The notes: generated by a model not told the origin, from the letters alone. 64,000 bases of DNA from Clostridia bacterium (GCA_017482355.1 JAFUNJ010000012.1:1-64000), one strand, 5' to 3'; shown: positions 19,169-27,834, counted from the first letter of the stretch. A program made the numbers and translations.

Positions 19169-20208
19169 ATTACTACCTTTTCCTCGCTCTTAACTATCTT
19201 ACCGATAGTGTAAGCGTCGATACCGTTGTTTTTAAGTATTTTTATTGCCTTATCTGCCTCAGCAGCGGGAACAACGATGCTCATGCCGACACCCATATTA
19301 TATGTATTGAACATATCTCTTTCCGGGATGTTACCGAACTTCGCGATAAGATCGAAAATGGGAAGGATCTTGACGGACGCCTTGTCGATAACTGCTCCGA
19401 GACCGTCGGGAATGCTTCTCGGAATGTTCTCGTAGAAGCCGCCGCCCGTGATGTGAGAGATGCCGTGAACGTCGACCTCCTGAAGAAGCGCGAGAACGGG
19501 CTTAACGTATGTCTTCGTAGGAGTAAGAAGCGCATCTGCTATCGTCTTACCGCCAAGTTCTTCCCTCTCAACGTAAAGAAGCGGATCGTTATTATCAATA
19601 TTGAATACCTTACGGCAAAGCGAGAAGCCGTTGCTGTGAATACCGGTTGACGGAAGTGCGATAACGATATCGCCCTCCTGCATTTTCTTATTGTCAATTA
19701 TCTTTTTCTTATCAACGATACCGACGGCAAAGCCCGCGAGGTCGTAATCCTCAACAGGCATAAGTCCGGGATGCTCGGCGGTCTCACCGCCGATAAGTGC
19801 CGCGCCCGACTGAACGCAACCCTCAGCAACACCCGAAACGATCGCGGCGATCTTTTCGGGAACATTCTTTCCGCAAGCGATATAATCAAGGAAGAAAAGT
19901 GGCTTTGCGCCAACGCAGATGATATCGTTTACGCACATTGCGACAGCGTCGATACCGATAGTATCGTGCTTATCCATAAGAATTGCAAGCTTGACCTTAG
20001 TACCGCAACCGTCAGTTCCAGAAACGAGGACCGGCTCCTCCATTCCAGCAATAGGGAGACCGAAGCATCCGCCGAAGCCGCCGACGTCGTCAAGGCATCC
20101 CTCGTTCTTCGTGCGTGCAATATGCGCCTTCATAAGCTCAACTGCCTTATAACCCGCGGTGATATCAACACCTGCCTGCTTGTAGCTTTCGCTGTAACTG
20201 CTTTTCAT
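19162..20208 (-). CDS. purM: phosphoribosylformylglycinamidine cyclo-ligase
   Basis: A 348-residue AIR synthetase, closing FGAM to AIR with ATP. It shows [14 protein letters not shown] near residue 63, [16 protein letters not shown] near 92 and [12 protein letters not shown] near 136, all family-typical, and has normal length. AAAGGA precedes ATG 20208. Its stop overlaps the start of the formate channel gene by 7 nt. Confidence 0.97.
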   Translation of the reverse strand: MKSSYSESYKQAGVDITAGYKAVELMKAHIARTKNEGCLDDVGGFGGCFGLPIAGMEEPVLVSGTDGCGTKVKLAILMDKHDTIGIDAVAMCVNDIICVGAKPLFFLDYIACGKNVPEKIAAIVSGVAEGCVQSGAALIGGETAEHPGLMPVEDYDLAGFAVGIVDKKKIIDNKKMQEGDIVIALPSTGIHSNGFSLCRKVFNIDNNDPLLYVEREELGGKTIADALLTPTKTYVKPVLALLQEVDVHGISHITGGGFYENIPRSIPDGLGAVIDKASVKILPIFDLIAKFGNIPERDMFNTYNMGVGMSIVVPAAEADKAIKILKNNGIDAYTIGKIVKSEEKVVIC

Positions 20209-20229
20209 ACCTATATCCTTTCAAAATTT

Positions 20230-21654
20230 TTATTCTTTACCGTTCCAGCAATATGTGCAAAGCTTGCACGGATCAAGTCCTATTGCCTTTATTACGCCGT
20301 CAAGCGACTGGAAATCGAGCGAATCGAAGTGGAAGCGCTCGCAGATGGTCTTACGGAGCGCCTTACCTCTTTCAGTAGATCCGTCGCTGTATTCTTCAAT
20401 ATAATTGAAGCCCTCCTCGCCCTCAAGCTCGTTTATGATCCTGCGGGCGATAAGCTCCATATCAGAGGTCGCACGGCTGAAATTGAGATACTTACAGCCG
20501 TACATTATCGGCGGACACGCTGAGCGCATGTGAACGCTCTTTGCTCCGTTATCGTAAAGGAAGTCGACCGTTTCCTTAAGCTGTGTACCGCGGACGATCG
20601 AGTCGTCAACAAACATAAGGTGCTTGTCCTTGATAAGCTCAAGAACGGGTATCTGTTTCATCTTTGCGACCTTACTTCTTGCCGCTTGAGTTGTCGGCGT
20701 AAAGGAGCGCGACCAAGTAGGTGTATACTTTATAAATGCTCTTGCAAACGGCAGATGGCTTGCATTTGAATAACCGATCGCATGAGGAGTACCCGAATCA
20801 GGAACACCTACGACATACTCGATATTCTCGTCAAGACCGGCTTTACGATCATTTTCAGCCATTATCGCGCCGTTGCGGTAACGCATTATTTCGACGTTAA
20901 CGCCCTCGTAAGTTGAGGTCGGGTATCCGTAGTAGCTCCAAAGGAAGGAGCAAATACGCATTTCCTTTCCCGGCTCGGCAAGCTGACGGCAGTAATCGGA
21001 GCAAAGCTCAACGATCTCTCCGGGACCGAGCTCCTTATGATGCTCATAACCGAGCTTCTGATATGCGTACGCCTCAAACGATACGCAGTATCCCTCGTCC
21101 TTGCGTCCTATCTGCACGGGAATTCGTCCGAGACGGTCACGCGCCGCAATGATCTTTCCGTCATCCTTAAGAATGATGATCGAGGCGGTTCCCTCGATTA
21201 TCTCTTGTGCGAAGTGTATACCGTCAACGAAATTTTCCTTTTGTCCGATAAGTGCCGCTACAAGCTCAGTCGAGTTGACGTTTCCGCCCGTCATAGCATT
21301 AAAATGAGCAGAGCACTCGGAAAGATGATCCTGTATCAGCTGCTCGGCGTTATTAATGATACCGACGAAGCAGATCGCAAACCTTCCGAGACGCGAACGA
21401 ACGAGAAGCGGCTGAGGATCAAAGTCGCTGATACAACCGATCGCCGTATTTCCCTTCATATCGTCAAAGACATGCTCGAACTTTGTACGGAAGGGTGAAT
21501 TTTGAATATTATGTATTTCTCTTTGCAGACCGGCAAGGTCGTGAAACGCCGCTATACCGCCGCACTTCGTTCCGAGATGCGAATGATAGTCTGTACCGAA
21601 AAATACGTCAGTAATTGCGTCGCACTTGAGTGCCGCGCCGAAATATCCGCCCAT
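20230..21654 (-). CDS. purF: amidophosphoribosyltransferase lacking the glutaminase nucleophile
   Basis: A 474-residue PurF homologue with an intact C-terminal PRPP-transferase half (LMFVDDSIVRGTQLKE near residue 355) and Cys-rich tail (DPCKLCTYC at the end) matching the Fe-S cluster ligands of B. subtilis-type PurF. The N-terminal class II glutaminase half is abnormal. Mature PurF needs Cys at its N-terminus, but this chain begins M-G-G-Y-F-G; an in-frame stop (TAA) lies two codons upstream of the ATG, so no Cys-bearing start was missed. The substrate-binding Asn-Gly motif is also replaced (FVGIINNAEQ). The enzyme may use free ammonia, or take it from a partner. RBS AAGAGG. Confidence 0.9.
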   Translation of the reverse strand: MGGYFGAALKCDAITDVFFGTDYHSHLGTKCGGIAAFHDLAGLQREIHNIQNSPFRTKFEHVFDDMKGNTAIGCISDFDPQPLLVRSRLGRFAICFVGIINNAEQLIQDHLSECSAHFNAMTGGNVNSTELVAALIGQKENFVDGIHFAQEIIEGTASIIILKDDGKIIAARDRLGRIPVQIGRKDEGYCVSFEAYAYQKLGYEHHKELGPGEIVELCSDYCRQLAEPGKEMRICSFLWSYYGYPTSTYEGVNVEIMRYRNGAIMAENDRKAGLDENIEYVVGVPDSGTPHAIGYSNASHLPFARAFIKYTPTWSRSFTPTTQAARSKVAKMKQIPVLELIKDKHLMFVDDSIVRGTQLKETVDFLYDNGAKSVHMRSACPPIMYGCKYLNFSRATSDMELIARRIINELEGEEGFNYIEEYSDGSTERGKALRKTICERFHFDSLDFQSLDGVIKAIGLDPCKLCTYCWNGKE

Positions 21655-21667
21655 GTATTACCTCTTT

Positions 21668-22168
21668 TTAAGCGTTGAATTTTTCTTCGATAGCTCTGTT
21701 CTTTGTTAGAACCTTTTCTGCTCCCTCACTTCTTGCCTTGTCAAGACGCGCGGCGAGCGCACCGTCGGTGACTGCAAGTATCTGAATAGAAAGCATAGCG
21801 GCATTGGCAGCTCCGTCGATAGCTACTGTTGCGACAGGTATTCCTGTCGGCATCTGTACCGTCGAAAGAAGAGCGTCAATGCCGTCGAGATTTTTACTTT
21901 TTACAGGTATTCCGATAACGGGAAGCGTAGTGTTAGCCGCTATTGCCCCCGCAAGATGTGCCGCCATACCCGCAGCGGCAATTATAGCGCCGAAGCCGTT
22001 TGCTCTTGCGTTGACTGCAAACTCCTTTGCCTCGACGGGCGTTCTGTGCGCCGAATAAACGTGTACTTCAAACGGTACACCGTATTCTTTAAGCACATTA
22101 ATTGCTTTCTCGACAACGGGAAGATCGCTGTCGCTTCCCATTACGATTCCAACCTTTTTAATGCTCAT
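21668..22168 (-). CDS. purE: N5-carboxyaminoimidazole ribonucleotide mutase (PurE)
   Basis: A 166-residue class I or II PurE, interconverting carboxylated AIR forms. It begins MSIKKVGIVMGSDSDLP and contains YSAHRTP near 43 and AAGMAAHLAG near 70, the active-site blocks. The start at 22168 follows GGAGG; four extra upstream codons are unlikely to be translated. It is the first gene after the ZTP riboswitch. No purK is visible beside it, so this cell may use CO2-dependent AIR carboxylation or encode purK elsewhere. Confidence 0.97.
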   Translation of the reverse strand: MSIKKVGIVMGSDSDLPVVEKAINVLKEYGVPFEVHVYSAHRTPVEAKEFAVNARANGFGAIIAAAGMAAHLAGAIAANTTLPVIGIPVKSKNLDGIDALLSTVQMPTGIPVATVAIDGAANAAMLSIQILAVTDGALAARLDKARSEGAEKVLTKNRAIEEKFNA

Positions 22169-22199
22169 AGTTACCTCCAATTACCCGACAAATCAAAAA

Positions 22200-22233
22200 T
22201 GGGCAGTCTTGCCTTATAATGCAAAACTGCCCA
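22200..22233 (-). terminator. intrinsic terminator of the ZTP riboswitch
   Basis: On the minus strand TGGGCAGTTTTGC (22233-22221) pairs with GCAAGACTGCCCA (22212-22200) around an 8-base loop, followed by a T-run (22199-22195). The upstream arm uses bases of the aptamer's last conserved segment (CTGGGC), so ligand binding and termination exclude each other: the usual on-switch design. Confidence 0.85.
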
Positions 22234-22300
22234 GACGGTCGGCTTTATTATTTTCCGTTCCCCGGTGGTTGCCCACCCATCCGTCAGTTGCGGAAAATCT
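22229..22300 (-). promoter_or_regulatory. ZTP (pfl) riboswitch controlling the purine operon
   Basis: The minus-strand leader folds as a pfl/ZTP aptamer. P1 pairs ATTTTCCG (22298-22291) with CGGAAAAT (22257-22250). Inside it a GGTGG/CCACC hairpin (22277-22264) is followed by the conserved CCGGGG. After the joining region comes the invariant GCCGACCGTCTGGGC (22243-22229) forming P3. ZTP/ZMP accumulates when 10-formyl-THF is short, and the class is known to turn on purine and one-carbon genes such as purE, purH and fhs, all of which lie downstream here. Confidence 0.92.
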
Positions 22301-22310
22301 CAACGCACTT

Positions 22311-22340
22311 ATTATATCATATAAAAATATAAAAAGTCAA
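22311..22340 (-). promoter_or_regulatory. promoter of the purine operon
   Basis: Minus-strand TTGACT (22340-22335), 18 bp, TATAAT (22316-22311), just upstream of the ZTP aptamer. Confidence 0.8.
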
Positions 22341-22414
22341 TTACATTTTGAGATTTTTACCGACAACTTATTACAAATTTCAAAGCAAATTTTTGTTGCA
22401 AATTACCACATGAG

Positions 22415-22594
22415 TCACGTCACCGAGCTGTCTCCGCAAAAGGAATCTTTGCTCTGCTCGCACTTTTCGTAATTCATACACTTGAGAGCCGCATTTTTTC
22501 CAAAAGTCTTGCGCATGATCACATTTTCTCCGCACTTTGGACAGTATCTCTCAACGACCTCGTAACGACCCGTTTCCTTTTTGTTTTCGTTCAT
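22415..22594 (-). CDS. 59-residue zinc-ribbon protein
   Basis: A small gene: ATG 22594 to TGA 22415, 59 codons, preceded by GAGGTG at a good distance. The protein begins MNENKKETGRYEVVERYC. It has Cys at 18 and 21 (CPKC), 39, 45 and 53, arranged like a zinc ribbon (CxxC...C-x5-C). No further domain. A TATAAT box lies at 22624-22629 on the same strand but with no clear -35. Function unknown; small zinc ribbons often bind nucleic acid or a larger partner. It lies just downstream of mnmE on the same strand, so it could also be transcribed with it. Confidence 0.7.
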   Translation of the reverse strand: MNENKKETGRYEVVERYCPKCGENVIMRKTFGKNAALKCMNYEKCEQSKDSFCGDSSVT

Positions 22595-22672
22595 TTCGCA
22601 CCTCGCAATTCATATTTACTATTATTATATCCTATGAAAATGCGAATATGCCGTGACAAAAAAGAATCGGAA

Positions 22673-24040
22673 TTATTTTCCAACGCAGAATCGGCTGAAA
22701 ATACGGTCTGTTATCTCTTCACTTACGTTTCTTCCGTCGATCTCACGAAGCGCGGAAAGCGAAAGCTCGAGATCCATTCCCGCAATATCCTGCGTAAAGC
22801 CGTTTTTAAGCGCCTGAAGCGCGTTTTCAAGACGCGCCTTTGCCTCGGTTGCCGCGGCAAATTGACGCGCGTTTGTCAGGACGGGGGTTGTATCATAATT
22901 GAGTTTTTCGTCGACATAAAGGTCTGAAATCTGCTTTTTAAGCAAATCAAAGCCGTTTCCGTCAAGAGCCGAAACAGTGACCGTTTTGAACGGAATATCA
23001 AAGTCGATATTTGAACCTATATCCGATTTATTTATAACAGCAATAACCTCAGCATCACTTTTACAAACACGCTCGATGACCTCTCGGTCAAGCTCGTCAA
23101 GAGGAGATGAGCCGTCAAAAACGGCAAGGATAAGCTCCGCCTCGTTAAGCTTTCCTATACTGCGTTCAATTCCGAGACGCTCGACCTCGTCGCTCGATTC
23201 TCGTATGCCCGCCGTATCGCAAAGACGCAAGGTTACTCTGCCAATAACAGCAGTTTCTTCGACTGTATCACGGGTCGTACCCGCAACAGAGGTAACAATA
23301 GCTCGGTCATAACCGAGAAGTTTGTTAAGAACAGACGATTTTCCTGCGTTCGGCTTACCGACAATCGCTGTTTTGATTCCGTCGCTTACCGCCTTGCCGC
23401 TTCGGTAACTTGCTACAAGCTTATTAGTCTCGTCAAGCAGTTTTTCTGCGCGGAGCGTCAATTCCTCGGGCGTAACGTCGGTCAGATCCTCATCGGGATA
23501 ATCAATATAGGCATATACAGACGCAAGAAGCTCAGTTATCTCGTCGCATAGCTTATTAACGCCGTTTTTAAGCACACCGTTTGTTATTGATGCGGACAGA
23601 CGGAGCTTCTCGTCACTTTCTGCGTCGATAAGCCCAATTATCGCCTCGGCTTCACTCAGCGACATTTTACCGTTGAGAAAGGCGCGCTTACTGAATTCGC
23701 CACCGAGCGCAAGACGGAATCCGCTTTCAAGAGCTGAGGTCAATACGTTTTCTGTCAGAAGTATTCCACCGTGGCAGGATATCTCAACCGTATCCTCACC
23801 CGTAAACGAGCGCGGCGCGCGAAAAACGGTCGCGATACCGTCGTCAATGCGTTTGCCGTTTCTTAGTATGTCTCCGTAAACGGCATATCCCGACTCAACG
23901 TCAGACAGACGTTTTTTCGATTTAGGTACAAAGACCTTCTCGGCAAGCGCGATGCTTCCCTCTCCGCTTAATCTTATAACTGCGATACCGCCTCTTCCGT
24001 ACGGGGTCGATATTGCGGCGATCGGTTCAAAGCTCTGCAT
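22673..24040 (-). CDS. mnmE: tRNA uridine-5-carboxymethylaminomethyl modification GTPase MnmE
   Basis: A 455-residue MnmE (TrmE) that, with MnmG, modifies the wobble uridine of tRNAs. The N-terminal folate-binding domain (AISTPYGRGGIAVIRLSG) is followed by the G domain at about 215-370 (GKPNAGKSS, DTAGIRES, NKSD) and the C-terminal FCVGK with the catalytic Cys. ATG 24040 is chosen because the TTG four codons upstream overlaps the ribosome binding site GGAGA. It has its own promoter. MnmG is not in the window. Confidence 0.97.
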   Translation of the reverse strand: MQSFEPIAAISTPYGRGGIAVIRLSGEGSIALAEKVFVPKSKKRLSDVESGYAVYGDILRNGKRIDDGIATVFRAPRSFTGEDTVEISCHGGILLTENVLTSALESGFRLALGGEFSKRAFLNGKMSLSEAEAIIGLIDAESDEKLRLSASITNGVLKNGVNKLCDEITELLASVYAYIDYPDEDLTDVTPEELTLRAEKLLDETNKLVASYRSGKAVSDGIKTAIVGKPNAGKSSVLNKLLGYDRAIVTSVAGTTRDTVEETAVIGRVTLRLCDTAGIRESSDEVERLGIERSIGKLNEAELILAVFDGSSPLDELDREVIERVCKSDAEVIAVINKSDIGSNIDFDIPFKTVTVSALDGNGFDLLKKQISDLYVDEKLNYDTTPVLTNARQFAAATEAKARLENALQALKNGFTQDIAGMDLELSLSALREIDGRNVSEEITDRIFSRFCVGK

Positions 24041-24068
24041 AATTTTCTCCAAAAAGTTTTATAGCTCT

Positions 24069-24097
24069 ATTATAAATGAACTCATCGGATTTTTCAA
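24069..24097 (-). promoter_or_regulatory. sigma-A promoter of mnmE
   Basis: Minus-strand TTGAAA (24097-24092), 17 bp, TATAAT (24074-24069). Confidence 0.8.
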
Positions 24098-24107
24098 TAC
24101 AAAAAAC

Positions 24108-24132
24108 AAAAACCGCGTTAAACGCGGTTTTT
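24108..24132 (-). terminator. terminator after the Cys/Asp-rich mini protein gene
   Basis: AAAAACCGCG (24108-24117) pairs with CGCGGTTTTT (24123-24132) around loop TTAAA, followed on the minus strand by T-rich sequence. It separates the small membrane protein gene from the mnmE promoter. Confidence 0.8.
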
Positions 24133-24160
24133 GCTCATCAAAAGATCAAATTTATACAGT

Positions 24161-24379
24161 TCAGTCTTCGTTCTTGTTGAGATACTGGCAATTGTCGCAA
24201 TCGCAGTCGAGCTCATCATTTTCAAGGCACTCGAAATCGCAGTCGCAGTCGTCCTCACAGATAGTACGAAGGTTCTTCTTGTATCTGTTGTAGATCATCT
24301 TAACGATGATACAGATACCGATGATAATTCCTATTGCAAGGAATATCTTAAGAAGTGTTTTAAGAGTCTTGTTTTCCAT
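24161..24379 (-). CDS. 72-residue membrane protein with Cys/Asp-rich tail, unknown function
   Basis: Starting at ATG 24379 (MENKTLKTLLKIFLAIG) the protein has one strong membrane helix (about residues 8-28), a basic stretch (YNRYKKNLR) and a tail of about 30 residues with eight Cys and many Asp/Glu (TICEDDCDCDFEC, then DCDCDNC). The basic stretch after the helix suggests the tail is cytoplasmic. The tail could bind metal. GGGGG precedes the start; a longer frame of 11 codons has no ribosome binding site. It is a monocistronic unit with its own promoter and terminator, which argues that it is a real gene. I do not recognise the family. Confidence 0.7.
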   Translation of the reverse strand: MENKTLKTLLKIFLAIGIIIGICIIVKMIYNRYKKNLRTICEDDCDCDFECLENDELDCDCDNCQYLNKNED

Positions 24380-24432
24380 AGTTATTACCCCCAAATTTAA
24401 ATCTTTAATCAAAATCGTTGTCCTACACCATG

Positions 24433-24461
24433 ATTATAGCACAACTTTTACGATTTAACAA
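24433..24461 (-). promoter_or_regulatory. sigma-A promoter of the Cys/Asp-rich mini protein
   Basis: Minus-strand TTGTTA (24461-24456), 17 bp, TATAAT (24438-24433). Confidence 0.8.
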
Positions 24462-24526
24462 GTACTTACGAAAAAAATTTGTTAAAGTTTTTTTCTTTTT
24501 GTTTGTAATATTTATTACAATAACCC

Positions 24527-24555
24527 TTGAAATTTATTCATAACCGTGCTAAAAT
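24527..24555 (+). promoter_or_regulatory. sigma-A promoter of the stalk-domain protein / galE unit
   Basis: TTGAAA (24527-24532), 17 bp, TAAAAT (24550-24555), 35 bp before the TTG start. Confidence 0.75.
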
Positions 24556-24590
24556 GATTATGTATGCAAATTCTGAAAGGAGGAGATGGC

Positions 24591-25604
24591 TTGAATCCGA
24601 ACCAAAATAAACCGGATGTGCGCCGAAATCCGCAAAACCGTCCTGTTAATCAGCCGATAAATCGGCCTCAGAACCCAAGACAGAATCAGCGACCCCAAGA
24701 GCAAAAACCTCCTGTTCAGAATTCAGAGAGGCAGCGTCCACCCGTAAAGCGTCAGACGCCTCCGCGTCCGCAAAGCGCGGCAAAAAAGCCGTCGGGACTG
24801 AGCGATAATCTTCGTTCTCAGACACCGCTTCAAAGGCAACTGCGCAAGAAAAACGCGCCAAGACAGCCGGGAACCGTCAGAAGAACGACAACTCAGCACT
24901 TCAAGGTCCGTCAGGAAGGCGTGAAAGCGCCGAGGCAAAAAAGGAAGAAGTCAAACCGTTCCTTCACAAAGCGAGTCATAATTTTGGGCGTGATCGCTTA
25001 TCTGATATTGCTTCCAACAGTCGTTCTCATAGCAAATCTTCTTCTCAAATCCAACGTCATGAGCGATACCGACGATTTCAGATATCAGCTCGGCGACGGA
25101 AAAAACACCGTTTCGAGAAAAACGTATCCCTATTCACGCGTCTGCCGTGACGGAGTTTACTACATCGACATGGATTCGCTTGCCGATTACTGTGAGCTTA
25201 CGACAACAGGCGATGGCAAGAATATGCGCTACGTTGTAAGAGAAACCGCAGAGACCGTTGAATTCGTTATAGGCGAAAGCATCGCTTATATAAACGGCGT
25301 CCCCGAAAGAACCGGCGGAAACGCCTTCGTTTACGAAGGAAAGGTACATATTCCGCTCGAGTTTGCAAAGAGATGCTTCTTAAACCTTGATATAGCACTT
25401 GATACAGAGAAAAACAGAATAACGATAGTCCGTAATACGGACGACGAAGGAGATTATCTCTTCCTTGACTTCCCGTACAAGCTTGCCGATGAGACCGAAA
25501 AAATAGATTTCGGTGCGCTAGAGGTCGAGATCCAGGAGCAGATAATCAAGCAAAACCAGCCCGTCATCCCCGAAGAAGACGGCGCTGCACCTGACAGTAA
25601 TTAA
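24591..25604 (+). CDS. membrane-anchored protein with copper-amine-oxidase-like stalk domain
   Basis: A 337-residue protein with a long basic, Pro/Gln/Arg/Asn-rich N-terminus (about 1-130, predicted disordered and cytoplasmic), one membrane helix (about 133-160) and an extracytoplasmic domain resembling the Cu_amine_oxidN1 stalk domain of clostridial cell-surface proteins (repeating YIDMDSLADYC, VEFVIGESIAYINGVPE, VHIPLEFAKRCFLNL). The start is the TTG at 24591: AAAGGAGG (24576-24583) sits 7 nt before it, while the ATG at 24564 lies upstream of that site. The stalk domain is thought to help cell-wall association; no enzyme activity is evident. Confidence 0.7.
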   Translation: MNPNQNKPDVRRNPQNRPVNQPINRPQNPRQNQRPQEQKPPVQNSERQRPPVKRQTPPRPQSAAKKPSGLSDNLRSQTPLQRQLRKKNAPRQPGTVRRTTTQHFKVRQEGVKAPRQKRKKSNRSFTKRVIILGVIAYLILLPTVVLIANLLLKSNVMSDTDDFRYQLGDGKNTVSRKTYPYSRVCRDGVYYIDMDSLADYCELTTTGDGKNMRYVVRETAETVEFVIGESIAYINGVPERTGGNAFVYEGKVHIPLEFAKRCFLNLDIALDTEKNRITIVRNTDDEGDYLFLDFPYKLADETEKIDFGALEVEIQEQIIKQNQPVIPEEDGAAPDSN

Positions 25605-25633
25605 TTTTTCATAACATAAAGGAGATAAACATC

Positions 25634-26653
25634 ATGAACGTACTTCTTACAGGCGGAGCCGGATTCATCGGTTCACACACCGCAGTTGAGCTTATCGAGA
25701 AGGGACACAGCGTTGTCATCGTCGACAACCTTGTAAACAGCAAGCCCGAATCGGTAAGACGTGTTGAGGCGATAACCGGCACTAAGATCAAGCTTTACGT
25801 CGACGACGTAGCAGACAAGGCGGCGCTCGAAAAGATCTTCGAGGAAAACAAGATCGACGCAGTTATCCATTTCGCAGGACTCAAGGCAGTCGGAGAATCT
25901 GTAAAGCTTCCCGTTCTTTATTACAGAAACAACCTTGATACCACCCTCACACTTCTTGAAACGATGAAGAAATACGGCTGCACAAAGCTCATTTTCAGCT
26001 CCTCCGCAACCGTTTACGGCGATCCCGAGAAGGTGCCGATAACCGAGGATATGCACGTCGGTGACTGCTCTAATCCTTACGGTAAGACCAAGTACATGAT
26101 CGAGGAGATCCTTAAGGATACCTGCCACGCAGACAGCGAGCTTTCCGTCGTTCTCCTCCGTTACTTTAACCCCATCGGTGCTCATAAGAGCGGACTTCTC
26201 GTTGAGGATCCGAACGGAATCCCGAACAACCTTATGCCTTACATTCTCAAGGTAGCTATGGGCAAAATGCCTCACCTTAACGTATTCGGTGACGATTATC
26301 CTACTCCCGACGGAACCGGTGTGCGTGACTACATCCACGTTTCCGACCTCGCAAAGGGACACGTTGCGGCTATCGAATACGCTGACGCAAACAAGGGTAT
26401 TGAGGTATTCAACCTCGGTACAGGTAACGGCTACTCCGTTCTCGACGTTGTAAAGGCGTTTGAGAAGGCAAGCGGAAATCCCCTTCCCTATAAGATCGCT
26501 CCCCGTCGTGAGGGCGATATCGCGGCTTGCTATGCTTCTCCCGATAAGGCGTATAACGGTCTTAAGTGGAAGGCAGAGCTTACGATAGACGATATGTGCC
26601 GCGACGCTTGGGAAGCAGTAAAGAAAAATCCTGAGGGCTATCCTAACGACTGA
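25634..26653 (+). CDS. galE: UDP-glucose 4-epimerase
   Basis: A 339-residue short-chain dehydrogenase-type epimerase of UDP-galactose and UDP-glucose. NAD-binding LLTGGAGFIGSHT starts at residue 4, the catalytic Ser/Tyr/Lys lie in SSSATVYG and YGKTKYMIE, and RYFNPIGAH and YIHVSDLAKGH are family-typical. AAAGGAG precedes the ATG. It follows the stalk-domain gene by 29 nt, and the SGNH esterase follows 23 nt downstream. Confidence 0.96.
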   Translation: MNVLLTGGAGFIGSHTAVELIEKGHSVVIVDNLVNSKPESVRRVEAITGTKIKLYVDDVADKAALEKIFEENKIDAVIHFAGLKAVGESVKLPVLYYRNNLDTTLTLLETMKKYGCTKLIFSSSATVYGDPEKVPITEDMHVGDCSNPYGKTKYMIEEILKDTCHADSELSVVLLRYFNPIGAHKSGLLVEDPNGIPNNLMPYILKVAMGKMPHLNVFGDDYPTPDGTGVRDYIHVSDLAKGHVAAIEYADANKGIEVFNLGTGNGYSVLDVVKAFEKASGNPLPYKIAPRREGDIAACYASPDKAYNGLKWKAELTIDDMCRDAWEAVKKNPEGYPND

Positions 26654-26676
26654 TCGATCACCGTTGTGAGGTAAAT

Positions 26677-27723
26677 ATGGAACCTACGATCCGCGATAAG
26701 AATTTTATAGTTGAGACTAATATCAAGCGCGAGGGGCTTAAGTATTTGGACATCGAAGAATGTGATGAAATGCTCCTTTACGGTGTTAAGCTCATTGACG
26801 GCAGATACCGCCGTCTGCCCGAGGATATTGCAAAAAGCGTTAACGAATGTGTTGACGAAATGCATGACCGTACAGCAGGCGGGCGTGTCAGATTCATAAC
26901 GAACAGCCCTTATATCGCTATCCACGCCGAGATGGTAAGCGTTCTTAAGATGAATCATTTTGCCATTACGGGAAGCGTAGGAATGGACCTTTATTCCGGA
27001 ACAAGATACTATGGCACCTTCGTTCCGCCTTTTGGCGTTGATACCGTATTTGAGAGTGTTATAGACCTTGACGGCGGGGAGCGCGAGTACACGATAAATC
27101 TTCCTCTCTACTCGGGCGTCAAGCGTCTTTTCGTCGGAATCAAAGAGGGCTGTACGCTTAAATCCCCCTCCCTATACCGTCTCGACAAGCCCGTCGTCTA
27201 CTACGGCTCGTCGATCACGCAGGGCGGATGCGCTTCAAGACCCGGTGTTGCTTATCAGGCAATTCTCACAAGAGAGCTTCATATCGACCACATCAACATG
27301 GGCTTCTCGGGCGGCGCACGCGGCGAGGATCCTATAATTGATTACGTAGCGGGACTTGAAATGTCAGCATTCGTTTCCGATTACGATCATAACGCGCCGA
27401 CTGTCGATCATCTCCGCGCAACTCACGAAAAGCTTTATCGCGCAGTAAGAAAGAACCACCCCGAGATTCCGATCCTTTTCCTTACCCGTCCGAAGTATCA
27501 TCTTGACGCAAACGAAAAGCTCCGTCTTGAAATAGTAAAGGAAACATACGAGAAAGCGCTTTCCGAGGGCGACAGTAACGTTTACTTCATTCCGGGTCCC
27601 GAACTCCTTAACGAGCAGGTCAGAGAATGCTGCCTCGTTGACAATACGCATCCGACGGATGCCGGCTTCGTTAGTATGGCTTACTCTATTCTTCCGACGC
27701 TGAAAAAGATGCTGAATCTTTAA
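26677..27723 (+). CDS. SGNH/GDSL hydrolase with N-terminal GxDLY-type domain
   Basis: A 348-residue protein with a beta-rich N-terminal domain ending in the GMDLY motif (residues 102-106), typical of the domain that precedes certain SGNH esterases. The hydrolase follows: Ser block VVYYGSSITQGG (about 173-184), Gly/Asn blocks further on and the C-terminal DNTHPTDAGF with catalytic Asp and His. No signal peptide is visible, so it acts in the cytoplasm or leaves by another route. It probably deacylates a sugar or polysaccharide fragment; its position behind galE suits carbohydrate metabolism. The substrate is not readable. Confidence 0.8.
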   Translation: MEPTIRDKNFIVETNIKREGLKYLDIEECDEMLLYGVKLIDGRYRRLPEDIAKSVNECVDEMHDRTAGGRVRFITNSPYIAIHAEMVSVLKMNHFAITGSVGMDLYSGTRYYGTFVPPFGVDTVFESVIDLDGGEREYTINLPLYSGVKRLFVGIKEGCTLKSPSLYRLDKPVVYYGSSITQGGCASRPGVAYQAILTRELHIDHINMGFSGGARGEDPIIDYVAGLEMSAFVSDYDHNAPTVDHLRATHEKLYRAVRKNHPEIPILFLTRPKYHLDANEKLRLEIVKETYEKALSEGDSNVYFIPGPELLNEQVRECCLVDNTHPTDAGFVSMAYSILPTLKKMLNL

Positions 27724-27729
27724 TACCCC

Positions 27730-27752
27730 CTCCCGACGGATCCCGTCGGGAG
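27730..27752 (+). terminator. terminator of the galE unit
   Basis: CTCCCGACGG (27730-27739) pairs with CCGTCGGGAG (27743-27752), loop ATC, followed by a T-rich run. Confidence 0.85.
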
Positions 27753-27770
27753 ATTTCTTTAATTTGTATC

Positions 27771-27799
27771 TTGATTTATGCCGAATAATCTGTTATAAT
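27771..27799 (+). promoter_or_regulatory. sigma-A promoter of the 193-residue unknown
   Basis: TTGATT (27771-27776), 17 bp, TATAAT (27794-27799), then AAAGGAG and ATG 27835. Confidence 0.85.
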
Positions 27800-27834
27800 G
27801 TTAAATAATATCAAACTTTGAAAGGAGAATTCTT

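Noticed and set aside
22181..22340. guanine/adenine (purine) riboswitch in the pur leader
   Set aside because: No conserved purine aptamer loops; the GCCGACCG...CTGGGC and CCGGGG segments fit the ZTP (pfl) class instead.
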